Positions 7,094 to 8,454 of a DNA stretch of 8,454 bases are shown piece by piece. The translations under genes were made by a program, and so were the position numbers. The stretch covers positions 1-8,454 of the forward strand of contig JAIRKB010000245.1 in NCBI GenBank assembly GCA_031260385.1. The letters run 5' to 3'. The stretch is from Propionibacteriaceae bacterium (GTDB lineage: Bacteria; Actinomycetota; Actinomycetes; Propionibacteriales; Propionibacteriaceae). The notes beneath the pieces were generated by a model that searched no databases, was not told the origin of the DNA, and saw nothing but the letters and a program-made list of their open reading frames with translations. How positions within the stretch are numbered: the stretch's first letter is position 1; each line of letters opens with the position of its first letter.

Positions 7094-7119
7094 CAATACC
7101 GTGTGTGTTTAGGGTATTG
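7094..7119. terminator. Small inverted repeat after the aminopeptidase gene
   Basis: CAATACC (7094-7100) and GGTATTG (7113-7119) form perfect 7-base arms around a 12-base loop. The 3' arm is followed by TTT on the plus strand. It starts 27 bases after the aminopeptidase stop, which fits a modest terminator for that gene. The stem is AT-rich and the T run short, so the call is weak. Confidence 0.35.
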
Positions 7120-7125
7120 TTTCCG

Positions 7126-7180
7126 GTTTGTCTGAAGATCGCCGGTTTCCAGGTGGTTTTCGGGTGATCTTCAGACAAAC
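7126..7180. repeat. Long inverted repeat between convergent genes (15-base perfect arms)
   Basis: GTTTGTCTGAAGATC (7126-7140) is exactly complementary to GATCTTCAGACAAAC (7166-7180), with 25 bases between. As RNA, three more pairs (GCC with GGU, one wobble) extend the stem to 18 and leave a 19-base loop. It lies between the convergent aminopeptidase and prepilin peptidase genes, where a bidirectional terminator is expected, but neither side has a T tract. A small non-autonomous repeat element is the alternative. No second copy occurs in this window. Confidence 0.85.
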
Positions 7181-7225
7181 TCATCACTAGGCAGTCTGAA
7201 TGGCACGAGTTTGGCTGGAGATGGG

Positions 7226-7897
7226 CTATAGGAGCGTACCCCAACCGGCTAGAACCGCACCGGCGATCAGCCAAGGGCCGAAGGCGAACTGGCGGGAGCG
7301 GGTGATCAGGGAGTAGGCGATAGCGAGCAGGCAGGCGGCGACCAGGCCCGTGAAGACCGCCGTCAAGGAGACCAGGCCTAGCCACCACCCACAGGTGGCC
7401 GCTAACTTCACATCGCCGAACCCCATGGCACCGCGGCTGATCAGGTGGATAACCAAGAAAGCGCCCCCGCAGCCGAGCGCGTAGCCGAGGGCGATGAGCA
7501 GGGTCATTGGGTCTCCCCAGGTAACGAGGATGCCCGCTACCAGCGCGATACCGGCGAGTCCGAGTTGCCCCACATCGGGAAGTCGCTGGACATCGAGATC
7601 GACGGCCGCCAGCCAAACCCCCACCACAATAAAACCAAGCCAACCGCCAAAGTGGGCGATCGATGGGAGATCGTCAAGGCTGCCAACCATCAGATAAGCC
7701 GTCACCGCCCAACTAAGGCCTAGGACCAGCGGTATCCACCACCGCACCCCCGGCGCCGCCAAAGCAGTCTCATCAATCTCATCAATCTCATCTTTCTCCG
7801 GCCCCAGCCGATACCCCAGCCGATTCAACCACCGCCGCATCCCCTCGCCGATCATCACCCCGACGATCAAAGCGACGATCCCCCCAACAAACTGCAT
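7226..7897 (-). CDS. Type IV prepilin peptidase (A24 family, TadV/PilD-like), short form
   Basis: An integral membrane aspartic protease that cleaves the leader of type IV pilin-like proteins on the cytoplasmic side. The two A24 catalytic signatures are present: Asp100 in AAVDLDVQRLPD (97-108), and Asp162 in MGFGDVKLA (158-166), followed by FAFGPWL (204-210). Several hydrophobic spans cover the protein from residue 53 to the end, plus one at the extreme N terminus (3-17). At 223 residues, and lacking the Cys-containing N-methylation region of PilD-type enzymes, it is likely a peptidase only. An acidic hinge (DEIDEIDE, 36-43) is encoded by 9-base tandem repeats. The start at 7897 is supported by a strong GGGGAGG ribosome site. 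No pilin, secretion ATPase or Flp gene is in the window, so its substrates must be encoded elsewhere. Confidence 0.92.
   Translation of the reverse strand: MQFVGGIVALIVGVMIGEGMRRWLNRLGYRLGPEKDEIDEIDETALAAPGVRWWIPLVLGLSWAVTAYLMVGSLDDLPSIAHFGGWLGFIVVGVWLAAVDLDVQRLPDVGQLGLAGIALVAGILVTWGDPMTLLIALGYALGCGGAFLVIHLISRGAMGFGDVKLAATCGWWLGLVSLTAVFTGLVAACLLAIAYSLITRSRQFAFGPWLIAGAVLAGWGTLL
7768..7794 (-). repeat. Three 9-bp tandem repeats encoding Asp-Glu-Ile
   Basis: Units TCTCATCAA, TCTCATCAA and TCTCATCTT on the plus strand encode the DEIDEIDE stretch in the cytoplasmic loop after the first span of the prepilin peptidase. The period is a multiple of three, so copy changes would keep the frame. Confidence 0.85.
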
Positions 7898-7901
7898 ACT
7901 G

Positions 7902-7908
7902 CCTCCCC
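7902..7908 (-). promoter_or_regulatory. Ribosome binding site of the prepilin peptidase gene
   Basis: The coding strand has GGGGAGG four bases before the ATG at 7897. It is the strongest Shine-Dalgarno match in the window and fixes this start. Confidence 0.75.
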
Positions 7909-7927
7909 ATTTCGGTCTAGGCCCAAT

Positions 7928-7945
7928 TCTGCCAACTTAGGCAGA
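7928..7945. promoter_or_regulatory. Inverted repeat TCTGCC-N6-GGCAGA upstream of the prepilin peptidase
   Basis: Six-base arms (7928-7933 and 7940-7945) around AACTTA, 31 bases upstream of the prepilin peptidase start. A further GGGCAG half-site lies at 7951-7956. The position suits an operator, but no regulator can be assigned. Confidence 0.3.
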
Positions 7946-7956
7946 TCGATGGGCAG

Positions 7957-7965
7957 TTATCCACA
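7957..7965 (+). promoter_or_regulatory. Consensus DnaA box TTATCCACA
   Basis: An exact match to the strict DnaA-box consensus in the intergenic region between the prepilin peptidase and tRNA-Arg, 17 bases upstream of the tRNA promoter -35. There is only one perfect box, so it is not an origin. It could be a regulatory or titration site, or a chance match. Confidence 0.45.
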
Positions 7966-7981
7966 GGAATTTTTGGCGAGT

Positions 7982-8011
7982 TTGGCAACCCGCCCCCCAG
8001 CCGCGTAGACT
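7982..8011 (+). promoter_or_regulatory. Promoter of tRNA-Arg(ACG)
   Basis: TTGGCA (7982-7987) and TAGACT (8006-8011) are separated by 18 bases. The implied start near 8018 is eight bases before the tRNA 5' end. Element quality, spacing and position all agree. Confidence 0.65.
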
Positions 8012-8025
8012 ATTTGATGCTTCAA

Positions 8026-8098
8026 GCACCCATAGCTTAATGGATAGAGCATCTGACTACGGATCAGAAGGTTGGGAGTTCAAGTCTCTCTGGGTGCG
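8026..8098 (+). tRNA. tRNA-Arg, anticodon ACG
   Basis: A complete cloverleaf of 73 bases. The acceptor stem GCACCCA (8026-8032) pairs with TGGGTGC (8091-8097), and the discriminator is G8098. The D stem is GCTT/GAGC with one G-T pair. The anticodon stem TCTGA/TCAGA encloses the loop CTACGGA with ACG at 8059-8061. The variable loop is AGGTT, and the T arm is GGGAG-TTCAAGT-CTCTC with one G-T pair. ACG (as ICG) reads CGU, CGC and CGA arginine codons. CCA is not encoded. The nearest gene leftward is the divergent prepilin peptidase. Confidence 0.97.
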
Positions 8099-8166
8099 CT
8101 TTGTATGTTCAGATGGCGTCGGCTCGCGATAGACGCGATTTATGAGTATTTCAGTGAGCAAGTATG

Positions 8167-8197
8167 AAAAGAAAAACCCGGCCCCAGAGGGACCGGG
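8167..8197 (-). terminator. Intrinsic terminator for a minus-strand transcript entering from the right
   Basis: In minus-strand RNA, CCCGGUCCC pairs with GGGGCCGGG around a UCU loop (9 pairs including one U-G) and is followed at once by UUUUUCUUUU. In plus-strand RNA the U-G pair becomes a C-A mismatch and there is no U tract, so the signal is strand-specific. It implies a transcribed minus-strand gene just to the right and shields the convergent tRNA-Arg. Confidence 0.85.
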
Positions 8198-8291
8198 CGG
8201 TGTACATTAATTATGCCAGAAAGACTAGCGCGGTGCTAATAGTCGGCGATACGCGTAAGCCGCCAGCAGCAGTAAGGCAGAAAGAACAAGG

Positions 8292-8454
8292 TTAAGGCAA
8301 TCTACCAAGGACCGGGTTTGACAATTTTCGCGCGAATCTGAGTGGGGAGTTGGTTCCGTTCGAGATCAGTGGGAGTGAGTTGGTGCCACCAATGCTCGCC
8401 AACGCCGTCCGATCTATCTCCTTCAAGTTTCCCAGCAACATATGACGGGGTTGG
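8292..8454 (-). CDS. Possible C-terminal end of an unidentified gene (partial at right edge)
   Basis: A minus-strand frame is open from the window edge to TAA at 8294-8292, giving 53 residues that start QPRHMLLGNLKEIDRT and contain two similar GTNS(L)P stretches. Its third codon positions are more GC-rich than those of the competing frame that stops at 8302, which is the only reason to prefer it. The terminator ~95 bases downstream shows that some transcript ends here. I recognise no family. A frameshifted or decayed gene, or a product ending at 8225 in the third frame, are equally open. Confidence 0.22.
   Translation of the reverse strand, partial: QPRHMLLGNLKEIDRTALASIGGTNSLPLISNGTNSPLRFARKLSNPVLGRLP

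Larger units (their letters stand above)
8099..8454. other. Less GC-rich interval right of tRNA-Arg, mostly without a recognised gene
   Basis: These 356 bases are visibly lower in GC than the rest. From 8099 to 8166 I see nothing. A minus-strand terminator occupies 8167-8197. Upstream of it on the minus strand, a 27-codon frame from a TTG at 8308 to a TAG at 8225 encodes a single hydrophobic span (LVLSALLLLAA) followed by a basic end (YRRLLAPR), and its stop is 28 bases from the terminator hairpin. Two other minus-strand frames are open from the right edge, ending at 8302 and 8292. TTCGCGCGAA at 8327-8336 is a perfect 10-base palindrome with TTGACA just before it (8318-8323). Which frame is coding cannot be settled here. 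Confidence 0.5.

Overview
The window reads as a stretch of a high-GC Gram-positive (actinobacterial-type) chromosome. The basis is a GC-rich base composition with G/C-heavy third codon positions, an MEP-pathway gene (ispE), an M18 aminopeptidase and a short TadV-like prepilin peptidase, and a tRNA gene without an encoded CCA. The genus cannot be named from sequence alone. Apart from the right-hand 350 bases it looks like ordinary chromosome, with no phage, transposase or CRISPR signatures.

Layout, left to right. On the minus strand, in transcription order: argS (arginyl-tRNA synthetase, 5736/5802 to 4096), a 176-base gap with a candidate promoter and a 7+1+7 palindrome, then a very large unrecognised gene (3919 to 650), then 33 bases later ispE (616, running off the left edge). 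The large gene and ispE are close enough to share a transcript. argS may feed into them or be separated by the promoter proposed in the gap. Diverging from argS on the plus strand is an M18 aspartyl-type aminopeptidase (5840-7066). It converges on a minus-strand prepilin peptidase (7897-7226). Between these two lies a 160-base interval with two nested sets of inverted repeats, one with perfect 15-base arms. Right of the peptidase are a consensus DnaA box, a well-formed promoter and tRNA-Arg(ACG) on the plus strand (8026-8098). The last ~350 bases are less GC-rich. They hold a strand-specific intrinsic terminator for a minus-strand transcript that enters from the right edge, and short open frames whose identity I cannot settle.

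The item most worth a second look is the 1089-residue product of 3919-650. It has about seven predicted membrane spans, with charge placement that puts the C terminus in the cytoplasm. Behind them is a roughly 800-residue low-complexity tail made of distinct blocks: four 15-residue Trp/Pro repeats (VPPRWF), a long Glu/Pro/Ala/Val acidic region with internal 18-bp tandem repeats, five 13-residue PPPTGP repeats, three TIPQK motifs set in polyproline, and a Lys-rich end. I do not recognise a named family. A membrane-anchored cytoplasmic scaffold is an inference from architecture only.

Functionally, the known genes are housekeeping: translation (argS, tRNA-Arg), isoprenoid precursor synthesis (ispE), peptide turnover (aminopeptidase) and processing of type IV pilin-like proteins (prepilin peptidase, with no pilin gene in view).
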